Below, in pieces: positions 30,944 through 41,106 of a DNA stretch of 64,000 bases. The position numbers were made by a program, and so were the translations under genes. The notes under the pieces are model-generated. The model was given only the letters and a program-made list of their open reading frames with translations, was not told the DNA's origin and ran no database searches. The first letter of the stretch is position 1. Each line of letters begins with the position of its first letter. The stretch spans positions 1 through 64,000 of the forward strand of contig JANSLP010000050.1 in NCBI GenBank assembly GCA_029298735.1, read 5' to 3'. The DNA is from Ophiostoma sp. CBS 140.51. Taxonomy: Eukaryota; Ascomycota; Sordariomycetes; Ophiostomatales; Ophiostomataceae.

Positions 30944-33900
30944 TGCAGACGGCGATGACGATGTGGAGATGACGGATGCGGCTATTGAGGTCGTGCCGGG
31001 CGCCAGCGATGCCTCCAAGCAGGCGCAGGCAGCGGCTTTCCGAGCGAAGCGCGATCTCCTGCATCTGATTGAAACCACGACACACTACCTGAGCTCATAC
31101 GAGGAAGAGTAAGTGAAGCCAAACTTGTGAAATGAGACTAACAGACGAGTCATTGCTAATATACATCTTCTTCCACAGCGGTATCGAGGTTGCTGGCGGC
31201 TTCCAGCGCATCCCCAACAGGAGAGTCATCCCGGACTACTTTGACATCATCAAGGAGCCGACGGCGTTCAGCACAATCCGCGGCCGCGTGCAAAAACGAG
31301 TCTACACCGATTTCTCGCAATTTGTCCGTGACGTCGCGCTCATCTGCCACAACGCCCAAGTCTATAATCGCCCCTCGGCGCCCATCTTCCAGTACGCCGT
31401 CAAGCTGCGCGAGATCTTCAAGGCCAAGCTGCAGCAGCTGGTCAACGTCGGCAGCATCCAGCCCAAGGAGGCTGAGCTGCCCTACCTCGGCGAGATCCCC
31501 GACTTCTCGCCATCGCCACCGGCCGAAGAGGACGACGGCGAGGAGGAGGACGAAGATGACGATGAGGACGAGGACGAGGACGAAGAGTCAGACGACGACG
31601 ACGATGTTGACTCAGAGACGGGCCGGCGGCGGCGGAAAGGCGGTGCTTCTGCTCGGCAACACGGCAAGAAGAACGCCGGCGCCATGTCGAGTAAGATGTA
31701 CACTGCGACCGAGGGCCGGATCAACAATGTCATTGCCGGTCTGCAAAAGGCCGAGGATGAGGACGGCGACCCGCTGCTTGATCCATTTGAGACGCTGCCC
31801 GACAAGGAGCTGCTGCCGGACTACTACGAGGAGATCAAGAACCCGATTGCCGTCGACATTATCAAGCGCAAGTCGCGCCGCAAGATCTACCTCACCATTA
31901 ACGAGGCCGCCAGCGACTTTGAGCTCATGTTCAACAACGCCAAGCTCTACAACCAGGACGGCAGCGAGATCTTTGTGGCCGCCGTCAAGCTGCAGGCCCT
32001 CATGCGCCGTCTGGTCGCTCAGGAGCGCCAGACGCCCGACGACGCCTTCCGTGACCAGCACAAGCGGCTGGCTGTTCCCGGCGTGCAGCACCTGGGGCAG
32101 GTGTGGCGCGTCGGCGACTGGGTGCTGCTGCGCAATGCCAACGACGCGAGCAAGCCCATTGTGGCCCAGATCTTCCGCATGTGGCTCGACGAATACAACC
32201 GTGCCTGGGTCAATGCCTGCTGGTACTACCGCCCGGAACAGACCGTGCACCGCTTTGATAAGCACTTTTACGAGAACGAGGTTGTCAAGACGGAGCAGTA
32301 CCGCGACCATCCTTTTGAGGACGTGCTCGACCGCACGTTTGTCATGTACACGGAGCAGTACTCGCGCGGTCGTCCCCGTGGCTACCCAGCCCAAAAGACG
32401 CTGTACGTCTGCGAGTCGCGCTACAGCGAGGATACGTTTCGCTTCTCCAAGATTACCAAGTGGGAGCCCTGTGTGCCCGAGGAGGTGCGCGGCCTCGACA
32501 TCCTGATGGACGCGTACCCGTCCCCCCGTCGCTTCCCGAAGTACCCGAGCCCGATCAAGCACCTGTTGTCGGCCAGCGCAGGCGAGTCGGATGCACCGCC
32601 CAAGCCGACCTGGGGCAATCCCAACGCGCCGCCTATTGTCGGTGCTGTCCACCGCCGGCCCCGACTGCCCAATGTAAGTTATATGCCAGTGTTTCTTTTG
32701 TCGTTTTGCACTTGCGTATCTTTCTTTTCACCCCTTCTTCCCTGCAGCTTCACTCCCACGTAGTCCCTGCACGCGCCCGTATATATGCCTGCCCCTGTCC
32801 AAGTGTTGTATTAGTTGCGGTTGTGCTGTTTACAGGTGCTGCTGGAGGGGCTTGCTGGCTGTTTGATCACTCTCTCCTTATTTTTCAGCCCCGCCATCCA
32901 TCACAGACGGCTGTCTGCCTGACAGCGTGGTCGAAAATCCCATCACACTGGCCGCTTCCAGTCTTTTTGGCGCGGCCCAGTCTATATTCACACCTTCCTT
33001 CAATTTCATCTGCTCTCCCTCATTTCTTACATCCCATCTTTTCCACCACGCTATCTCTCGAGATACATTTGATTTCATACTCCCAATCCACCCTCCAGCG
33101 ACCGTATCTCTCACGATACGTGTTAATTGGCACTTCTCACACTTCACACTCGCCTTTACCACCTATCTTTGACGCGTCGCATTTCGACACTTTGTGCTAA
33201 CATCCCACCAAGGAATCGCCTCCTCCAGACCCAGCAACGGTGCCGTCACTGCCGCAAAACCAGACCAGCGACATGCTCAGTGATCCGGCGCGGCGCGTGT
33301 CCGTGCCCGGTGCGCCCCAAGGAGGTTTCCTGCAGCCTGGCGTCGTGCCCCCTCCTGGTGGCATCCAACACCCTGGTCAATCGCCATCACCGCACGCGTC
33401 ATACGTCCAGCAGCAGTTTGTGCCGCGTCCTGGCGGTATGCCCATGGGGAGCCCCGGCACGCCTGGAACGCCCAATGCGCACCTTCAGCCGTCGCCCCAT
33501 TACCACCCCATGCCTATGCAGCCCATTGCGGCTCACCCGTCGCCCGTGCCACAAAGCGGCCACCTCGCACCTGCGCCAGGCCGTCCAGGCGGGCCAATGC
33601 CGCCAGGCGGATCCCCCCAAATTATGCCGCACAACAACTACAATCCCAATGTGCCGCAGCAACAGCAAATGCGCCAAGGTGGTCCTCCCACGCCTGTCCA
33701 ACACAACCAGATGATGGTGCCGCCGCCACAACAGCAACAGCAGCCGCAACACCACCTGTCACCGCAACCACCACATCATCCTGGCATGCCTCCTGCTGGC
33801 GGTCCTGGTGGCTATAACCAGCAGCACTACCCTCCTCAGCAGCACCAGCAGCACCAGCAGCAACAGATTCTGCCGCAACATCAGCAGCAGCAGCATAGGA

Positions 33901-34532
33901 TGCCCACCGCGCCCATGCAGGCGACTACACCGGTCCGTCAGACGCCCATCATGCCGCCCGTGCCACCGCACCACCACCAGCCCCCGCCGCCTCAGCAGCA
34001 GCAGCAACATCAGCAGCCTCACCAACCCCATCAGTCACAATCCATCGTTCCTCCCCCCGTGCCAAACGGCTATATTCCACCACGGGCGACGGCCGAAGCG
34101 TTTGTCTTGCCTGAGGATGTGGATAGCACCATCCCCGAAGAGCTGCGCAAGCACTACCACCGCGACGACCAGGGCCGTGTGCTCTTCTTTACGACGCCGT
34201 CTGTCGGACATGCTCCTCCCGCTACCGATGGTGAGGCAGACAACGTGCGCGCCGCACCCGAGTACGAAGGGTTGGGCCACAGCGTGCGCTACCTCAACGG
34301 TCTCGAGCAGTTCCGCGAAGAGCGCCGACTCAAGCGCAAGGCGCGCGACGAGCAGCTGGAGAGTGAACGACGCGACGCGGCCGTGCAGCAGGAGGCGGAG
34401 CGCGAAGCGGCGGCGGCGCAGTTGCACCATGCGGCAGGCGAGGCGCTGGGCGGGTTTGTGCAGTGGATGAATGACGGGACCAAGTTGATGTTTGAGGGCG
34501 GCGAGGAGGAAAAGAAGTCAGTGGCCGCATAG
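30744..34532 (+). CDS. RSC1: RSC1/RSC2-type chromatin remodeler subunit: two bromodomains and BAH
   Basis: Exons 30744-31108, 31179-32673 and 33213-34532 give 1059 residues. Residues about 35-75 are an acidic Asp-Ala repeat. The first bromodomain (about 108-210) keeps PDYFDIIKEP and the acetyl-lysine Asn in QVYN, and is interrupted by intron 1. A second acidic tract lies at about 236-268. The second bromodomain (about 300-400) has PDYYEEIKNP and KLYN. A BAH domain spans about 427-545 (GQVWRVGDWVLL, CWYYRPEQT, VCESRY). Exon 3 adds a Gln/Pro/His-rich tail and a conserved-looking end (about 907-1059, DDQGRVLFFTTP, then a charged helix). This order is that of RSC1/RSC2 of the RSC nucleosome remodeler. 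The last intron (539 nt) is unusually long and ends at a weaker AAG acceptor. Phase fits, but alternative exons there are possible. Confidence 0.9.
30911..30950 (+). repeat. Hexanucleotide GACGCA microsatellite in coding sequence
   Basis: About six copies of a GACGCA unit, the last ones slightly diverged, encode alternating Asp-Ala in exon 1 of the RSC1-type gene. The flanking codons (GAT/GAC, GCG/GCT/GAG) extend the acidic tract in more degenerate form. Confidence 0.85.
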
Positions 34533-35399
34533 GCACATGGCCTGCATTGGGCTTTTGTTATATTATTTGTCTTGGCTTTTTTGTTCCCTTTTATTTTGTC
34601 TCTTTATCTTGTCTGTTTTGCCTTCTTTTTCTTTTCGTTGTCTTTTTCTCTTTCAATCACCCGGCGAATAGACGGAAAGGCACACTCAGGAGGATGTATC
34701 TTGTATGTACGAGTAGACGCAGGGCCTCTGTTTTATGCAAAACTACAAAATTGGATTTGGTTTTTATTTTATTTTGCTCTTTTGTTTCGTTGACATATGT
34801 CTATTTTGGCCTCTCAACCTGATTTGCGATCGTGGCACATTCTATGCGCCTGCCTGCCGCCCCAACACTTGACGAGCACATTGTATTCCACTTTCCATTG
34901 TTAGAAGGTAACGATTCCTGTTCATCGCCTCAAATCTACGAAAGCGTGCAATGCAGGGCGAATCTGTACAGAAGCGGGGGAAGAACAAACGAACCTTAAA
35001 CGCCAGTCGTACCAGCCAGCTTGACTAAGTCCACAAAGGGAAACTCACCTAATCGAAGAAGGTTCAGCTGCCTGTCATTTGACAATTCAGCTGCCACACG
35101 ACGTACAAACTACTTAGTACGGGAGTACTTGGACTCCGTCCACAAGCCCACAGCAACGTCACTTTTCCAACCTCCGCACCTCACACACAATCTCCCATCC
35201 ATCTTGTCCTTCTTTCCTTCTTTTCATCTTTACTACTTGTATTTGCTTTTGAACATTCTTTAAATATATAGCACTGATTAGACAGTCGTTACAGCCTAGG
35301 CCTCTTCTACGATCCCTCCTGCAAGACGACATCACAAGACCATTTCATCAACCCAACTATCAACCCAACTTATCCCCCCCCCACCGCTTTATCACCACC
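34533..35399. other. Spacer between RSC1-type gene and GNAT gene
   Basis: 867 bp. T-rich sequence after 34550 fits the 3' end of the upstream gene. A TACTTAGTACGGGAGTACTT segment lies at 35111-35130. An AT-rich TATA-like run (TAAATATATA, 35261-35270) lies about 130 bp before the GNAT start, and a run of nine C lies at 35374-35382 in its leader. No gene seen. Confidence 0.55.
35261..35270 (+). promoter_or_regulatory. TATA-like element upstream of the GNAT gene
   Basis: TAAATATATA sits about 130 bp before the ATG at 35400, a plausible core-promoter distance for a fungal gene. Assigned by position only. Confidence 0.35.
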
Positions 35400-36143
35400 A
35401 TGGCTTCCTCAACCACTTCCATTGACCTCTCTGCGCCCGGCGCCGTCACCATCCGGCCCTTGACGGTTGCCGACCGCGATGCCTGCGTCGTCGTTGAAAA
35501 CGCCTGCTTCACTAACCCTGACCACCGCGCCACACCCGACAAATTCTCGTACCGCCTGACTGTCTGTCCAGAACTGTGCCTCGGCGTCTTTGTGCACACG
35601 GCCGACTCGGAGGCTCTGCTGCCAGCGGGCTCATCATCTTCGTCGGCTGCCCCGTCATCTGGCGTCATGGTCGGCCACGTGATCGCTACACGGTGTGGCG
35701 CCGAGGTGCTGTCCGACGCGAGTATGGGCGTGCCCAAGGACTGGCGGGCTGCAGTGGCGGCTGCGCCTGCTGGAAGTGATGCTGCTTCTGCGATATCGTC
35801 ACCTCTTGGCCACCAGGCGGCTGGCAGTACGGTTGCTGTCCATTCTCTAGGAATCGTTCCATCTCTGCAAGGCAAGGGTCTGGGCACGAAGCTGATGAAG
35901 GCGTACATGGAGCGGATGGCGGCACTATCAGCAACTGCTGGCGCTCAAAAGATTGACCGCGTGGCTCTGATCTGCCAAGACTACCTTGTCGACTATTACA
36001 CGAAACTGGGCTTCAAGAACAACGGCCTGAGCGAGGCACAGTTTGGTGGTGGCGGCTGGTTTGATATGGTGAGTCCTTCATCAAAGCAGTGATATCGATT
36101 TCATACACAGAATTACTAACACACACAGTACTATACGATCTAA
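35400..36143 (+). CDS. GNAT-family N-acetyltransferase (arylalkylamine/polyamine type)
   Basis: Exons 35400-36068 and 36129-36143 (GTGAGT...CACAG, perfect TTACTAAC branch, phase 0) give 227 residues. The GNAT fold is clear. It has a first strand VTIRPLTVADRDAC, an acceptor-substrate region with ENACF, the acetyl-CoA motif A at VHSLGIVPSLQGKGLGTKLM (Gln157 to Gly162 forming QxKGxG), and a closing DYYTKLGF of motif B. The family resemblance is to fungal serotonin/arylalkylamine and polyamine N-acetyltransferases such as yeast Paa1; the substrate is not proven. Residues about 77-88 and 115-145 are Ser/Ala-rich inserts. The last exon encodes only five residues and a stop (ending MYYTI). Without splicing, the frame would end seven codons after Met223 instead. 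The gene is convergent with URA5. Confidence 0.9.
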
Positions 36144-36508
36144 ACGGACAAACCACGCTCTATACATTGGGTATCTCTAATAATACAGACAGATAAAAAT
36201 AACTAAAATAATATAATGATAAATGCCAAATCCAACCCAAAATCCAATATCAAATATGACGCACGACATACGTACGTCATCAAATATACAAAGTAAAACT
36301 CCATAACCGAATGTGAGGTGAAATGCCCCTGGATACCGTCTAATAGAGGTCGGAGTGGTCATACATAGGACCATTTTTATCTCCTTTTTGTTTTGTCTAC
36401 GTCGTTTCCGTTACCCGTTATCCTTCGTCTCATGTGTCGTCTAGATACATTCACATGGCCGCCAGCTGGCGCCGGAATCTCCTCCCCCCCAAGCTTGTCT
36501 TGCACCCC
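36144..36508. other. Convergent 3' spacer, GNAT gene / URA5
   Basis: 365 bp of AT-rich sequence (36180-36300) between two 3' ends. No gene or repeat supported. Confidence 0.55.
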
Positions 36509-37228
36509 TTAATCCTCCGCCTTGTACTGCGCACGGTACGCCTCGGTGCGCGCCAGGTCGTCCGCCGTCGCAAAGGCCTTCATGCCTGCAATAATGTCGT
36601 CCAGCGTCAGGATGGCCAGAATCGGCAGACCAAACTCCCGGCGCAGCGCACCCAGCGCGCTCTCCTTGGTCGGCGCGTCCGGCAGCGTCTCCATGCGGTC
36701 CAGGGCCACAACAATGGCGACGACAATACCACCCGCAGCGCGGATCTTGGCCACAGCCTCGCGCTTGGCCGTGCCGGCCGTGATCACGTCGTCGACAATG
36801 ACGACGCGCTTGCCCTCCAGCGGCGCACCGACAAAGTTGCCGCCCTCGCCGTGGTCCTTGGCCTCCTTGCGGTCAAAGGCGTAGCCGATGGCGCCGTAGC
36901 GCTCCTTGTCGAGGGCAGCGAGAGCGCCGACGGCAGCGGTGGCCAGCGGGATACCCTTGTAGGCGGGGCCAAAGACGACGTCAAAGGCGGGCTTGGAGGT
37001 GTCTTTGTTCTCGGCAGTGTTGAAAACGCCAGCCTTGTCAGCCTCGGCAATGGTCTGGCCAAAAGCTGTGGCAATCGAGGCCAGCAGGTCGGCGCGGTAG
37101 AACTGGCCGGCGTTGAAGAAGTAGGGCGACTGGCGGCCGGACTTGAGCGTAAACGAGCCAAACGACAGCGGGCCGCCGTTGATGGACGCGCGCAAGAACT
37201 CGGCCTTGTAGGGAGCAAGCTCAGACAT
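36509..37228 (-). CDS. URA5: Orotate phosphoribosyltransferase
   Basis: Single exon, 239 residues, the usual length for fungal OPRTase. It transfers orotate to PRPP to make orotidine 5'-monophosphate, the fifth step of de novo pyrimidine synthesis, in the cytosol. Visible motifs are SGRQSPYFFNAG (orotate-binding loop region, about 30-41), FGPAYKGIPLA (about 86-96), YAFDRKEAKDHGEGG (flexible catalytic loop, about 116-130) and the PRPP-binding loop VDDVITAGTA (about 145-154). The frame is open upstream to 37465, but Met at 37228 begins at the conserved N-terminus, so it is taken as the start. The neighbours are unrelated in pathway. No intron is needed. Confidence 0.97.
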   Translation of the reverse strand: MSELAPYKAEFLRASINGGPLSFGSFTLKSGRQSPYFFNAGQFYRADLLASIATAFGQTIAEADKAGVFNTAENKDTSKPAFDVVFGPAYKGIPLATAAVGALAALDKERYGAIGYAFDRKEAKDHGEGGNFVGAPLEGKRVVIVDDVITAGTAKREAVAKIRAAGGIVVAIVVALDRMETLPDAPTKESALGALRREFGLPILAILTLDDIIAGMKAFATADDLARTEAYRAQYKAED

Positions 37229-39330
37229 GGTGGGCGGTTGTGGAAGGTGGGCTGTGGAGGGTGGGAGGTTGTTTGGAGAGGTACGATCAAATGGTTGAGG
37301 TTTGATGTTTTTTAAGTAAGAAATCAGAAAGTCAACTTTGGCTTCACTTTTTTTTTCTTTGCGCCGATAGCTCTTTCCCTTACAAGTCGTGAAAAGAAAC
37401 GCCGCTAACGGACCCCTCCGTCGGACCTTCCTCACCAAACAATTTCTCTGTATCGCAGTTAACAAGAAAAAAACTTTTTTTTTCTTCCGCGCCTTATCAC
37501 GTCTTTAAGTCATTAGTGCCCCGCGTTGGCCATTTTAGGGGTGTTTGGCAAGAACCCCACTATCACAGGTGTAAGACGACACGTTAAGGGCAGCAGGTCG
37601 TGTGAGAGGTGATAACACAATTAATTGTTTTAAGAGGGAAAGATTATGTCATAATATATTGAGACCGTTTAAACTATATACGAATATGAGAGTAGTAATA
37701 TAAAATGTTCACGAAGTGTTCTTTGAACCTGAGAGAAGAATAAAAAGAGAAAGGCAAGGGAACCGAGGAAGGTGCAACCGACCAAGATAAGGTTCAAACT
37801 CAACGATATGGCATCGAAAAGGTAGGAAATCACTCATCTGATGCGAGGAGCCGAGGAAAATATCATCTACAACTTTCTATCCCTTGCTGCACGTTCCAGC
37901 ATCCATAAATAAAAATAAAAGTTGTATCTCTTGACGACGATTCCCAGAATAAACGCGGCAACCGTTGACCTGCAGCTTCAGCTTCAAAACGGGACGATCC
38001 GAAAATAAAGATAGAATGTACTCCGTACCGTACGAAAATATGCATCATTCCGAGTCATTTGCTCCGCTGGGAAGGCCAAGAGGGCTGTGCCTCCCATGTC
38101 TGCTCGTCAGCTTCTGCTGTTGTTGGCCCGCCATATGTCCAATGCAAGGAGGGGCTGATTGCAACCAGGACCCTGGAATCGTGTTCTTCCCTTGGGAATT
38201 TCTCTCAGCCTCATTGCTCCTTTGGGCGAAAAAGGGTGTAAAGCGCAGAAGTTGCCTGTCAGACGCGCCTATTTTCCTATTTTTGGCAAATAGTGTTCTT
38301 GTTGGACAGCCGGTTTTGTGGCTGGCCTCGTGGTCTTGTATGTCTGGGCTTTTCTGTCTTTTGTATAGATTAAGAACATGTGCCCGTTCTACTTTCCTCT
38401 TGTCCTTCCTTTTTCATCTCTTGTCAAGAAACGCACATTGTTTTCTCATCGCAAACACACCATGCACGTACATTGTCGATCCGATCGATCTTGCGGACAT
38501 CCACATTCGACATGCCGCACATTGCATCATCCGGTTTCTGCTGCGTAATAGCAACGGCCCTCTCTAGATGAGGTCATCCTCTTTGGAGAAAGAATCAAGT
38601 AACACGGAAATCAAAGACAGCACACAGAAAGCAGATAAAAAAGATCAAAAAAGCTCATAGCTCAAACTCGCCTCTCGGCATTAATTACAACTATATGTAA
38701 GTTGGTTTTTGGATTTCCTACTCTCTCCCATGTCACTTTCCTTCTTTCGACTGTACCTTCCCCGAAAACCCAATAATGTATAAACAGAAGAAAAAGAGAG
38801 TCCATGAAGACGCGATGAAGAAGCTATCCCGCGAAGCGACTATCGCCTCGTCGACAACTGGGACACGCGCTGTGCACCCCTCCTTTTGCGGACGGCGAAC
38901 ACCAAATCGTGCCTTATGCCAAAAAGATCATGGAAACGAAATAAGAACATACTAAAAAGGAGAGCAAACACCCGATATCTGCTTTGCTATGGCGAGTATT
39001 AACACAGTCAGCCAGCAATAAAAAAGAATAACCCCCCCCCCCAGCCTTTATCCCCCCTTCTGCCGTATCAGACTGACTTCACAGCCAGCAGCAAACAGAC
39101 AAGACGGGAAGATCAAAGACCGGTAAACACCATATTAAAACGCCCGGCGGGATTTGATAAAAAAATATGAAAAATGATAAGTCGTCAAGGGGAAGGAAAG
39201 ATGCCTGCTTATTATGTCGCTAACATCTCCTCAGGAAAGAGCATTGTGCTATACAAAAATGACGACATCTAGAGAGGCCGTTTCTACTTCCCTCTTCCCT
39301 CTTCCTCCCCAACTTTTGCCTTTCGGCAGT
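37229..39330. other. Spacer between URA5 promoter and ERG5 3' end
   Basis: 2.1 kb. A GTACTCCGTAC motif at 38018-38028 sits in the longest open frame here (37965-38567 +, first ATG about 38014). That frame has no domain, a Cys/Leu-rich composition and no codon bias, so I do not annotate it as a gene. A run of 11 C lies at 39032-39042. The rest shows nothing supportable. Confidence 0.5.
39032..39042. repeat. Poly(C) run of 11
   Basis: Eleven consecutive C downstream of the ERG5 stop codon, outside any gene. Such runs are prone to sequencing-length error. Confidence 0.85.
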
Positions 39331-41106
39331 CTACCACTCGCGCTTGGTAAAGGTCAGAGGGCAGTCGTCCTTGGGGAAGATGGTGGCAAACACCTTGATC
39401 TCCTCGGACAGGGGCGTGGCGTGGTGCTCCCACTCCAGCTGCAGCGAAGCCATTCCAATGAGCAGCGCCAGGTTGAGCTGCGCAAACTGCTGGCCCAGGC
39501 AGTAGTGGGGACCGGTGCCGAACACCAAGAAGTTCTTGGCACCCTTGGTCTCGGCGTCACCAGAGAAGTAGCGCTCCGGGTCAAAGGTGTCCGGGTTGGT
39601 GTAGACCTCGGGGTCGCGCAGCGCCAGGTACGTCGTCGGAATGACCATGGCGCCCTTGGGCACGGTGTACGTCTCGGTGATGGGGAAGTCCTTCTTGGCC
39701 AGGTAGGGGACCATGATGACAGGCGGGCGGTAGCGCAGCAGCTCCTTGACGACGGCGCGGGTGTAGGTCATGGACTCGACCTGGCCGAGGTTGAGGGTGC
39801 CGTTAGGGTCGTTGTTGCGGACCTTGAGGTTCTCATCGCGGATGCGGTCCAGGATCTCGGGGCGCTGGGCCATAATCTGGAACAGCCAGGTGCAGGCGCT
39901 GCTGGTGGCGTCCTGGGAAGCGAACAGGAAAGTGAAGACAGTCTGCGAGATCTCATAGTCGCTGAAGTCGCGCAGCATGGGCGACGGCTTCTCAAGGCCC
40001 TCGACAGTGATGCCCTTGGCCTCAGCCTCCCGCCAGCGCTCCGAGTCGATCATGGCCTTGACCCAGGCGTCCATGATGCAGGTAACCTCGCCACCAGCCC
40101 GCATGCGGACCTTGCTCTTGGCCGCGCACTTGGAGAACTCGTGCAGGACCAGGTCGGCTGCCTTCTTGCCGTACCAGGTGCGGGTGAAGGGGATGATGAT
40201 GGGGAAGTTGACAAGCTCGAGGGCGGCGGTGATGAGGTAGTAGTCGTCGGCAATCTTCTTAAGGGACTCGTCGGGGAGGTAGTGGCCGACGAACGTGCGG
40301 CAGGAGACGGCGCACATGACCTCACGGAACTCAGACATGAAGGGGAAGGGCTTGCCGCCGTGGTCCTTGGTGACCTGGACGAAGCGGTCGAAGTACTGCT
40401 GGTACACCTCAGTCTGGCCGGGCAGGTAGCACTCGAGGGCCTTGCGGGTGAAGAGGCCGTTGAGGCCCTTGCGGAAGTCGATGTGGGCCTTGCCGTCGAG
40501 GAAGACCCAGTTGTCGGCACCGAGCAGCTTGTGGGCGATGTCGACGACACAGGGCTTGACGAAGCTAGGGGCGTTGAACACCTTGCGGGCCATGTCGCGG
40601 GTCGAGGCAATGACGACGAACCTGGAGAGAGGAAGACATTCTTAGCAATCGATATCGCGCCACTCACTTTCTATCGTCCCATCTTCCCACTTCTTTCATC
40701 TGAAGTCTCCTCTCCGCTGTTTACTCACTTGTGGAAGACAGAGACACAGCTCAAAGGGCCGCTGTTCCACTTCGCATAGTACTCCTCGAACTTGGGGTTG
40801 ACGCTCTGCAGGAAGGGGCCCATGAAGGGCAGCTTCATGGCCGGGCCAACGATCGAGCCCTTGCGCCAGATGTAGCTGACTATATTTCACATGTGCGGTT
40901 AGCAAGGAATTCAAATCCAGCAAAGAAAAAAGTCACTCACTCTGGTCGTAGAGAACGGCCGTGACCAGCAGAGCCAGCAGAATCTGCCAGATGCTGGCAT
41001 TGGCAATGGCGTTGATCACAGGCTCAAGCTGCGCCGGCAGCGCGCTGGCGACATACTTGGCGTGCGCCAGCGGCGACGCAAAGGACGTCGCGTTGACAGT
41101 CTCCAT
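39331..41106 (-). CDS. ERG5: Sterol C-22 desaturase, cytochrome P450 CYP61
   Basis: Exons 41106-40941, 40879-40729 and 40621-39331 (introns of 61 and 107 nt, phases 1 and 2) give 535 residues. The N-terminal membrane anchor lies at about residues 40-55 (SIWQILLALLVTAVLYDQ), followed by WRKGSIVGP, as in Erg5. P450 signatures are the I-helix FASQDATSS (oxygen-binding Thr), the ExxR motif in KELLRYRPP, DPERYF, and the haem-binding loop FGTGPHYCLGQ with Cys480 as the axial thiolate. The enzyme introduces the C22-C23 double bond late in ergosterol synthesis in the endoplasmic reticulum, using electrons from NADPH-P450 reductase. Length and all motifs match the family. The start context is ACCAACAATGG. 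Confidence 0.96.

Noticed and set aside
31190..32506. 438-codon plus-strand frame rich in Ser/Thr/Arg
   Set aside because: Shifted frame of the RSC1-type exon 2; low-complexity composition caused by codon bias.
31612..32652. 346-codon minus-strand frame
   Set aside because: Antisense shadow of the BAH and bromodomain exons of the RSC1-type gene.
36434..37315. 293-codon plus-strand frame
   Set aside because: Antisense shadow of URA5 with no conserved motif.
37965..38567. 200-codon plus-strand frame upstream of URA5
   Set aside because: Its first codon is not ATG; Cys/Leu/Ser-rich without domain, codon bias or splice context. Likely chance.
39214..40779. 521-codon open frame on the plus strand
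   Set aside because: It lies antisense to ERG5 and results from that gene's GC-rich third codon positions. Its Val/Leu/Gly/Asp-rich product shows no domain, while ERG5 is unmistakable.
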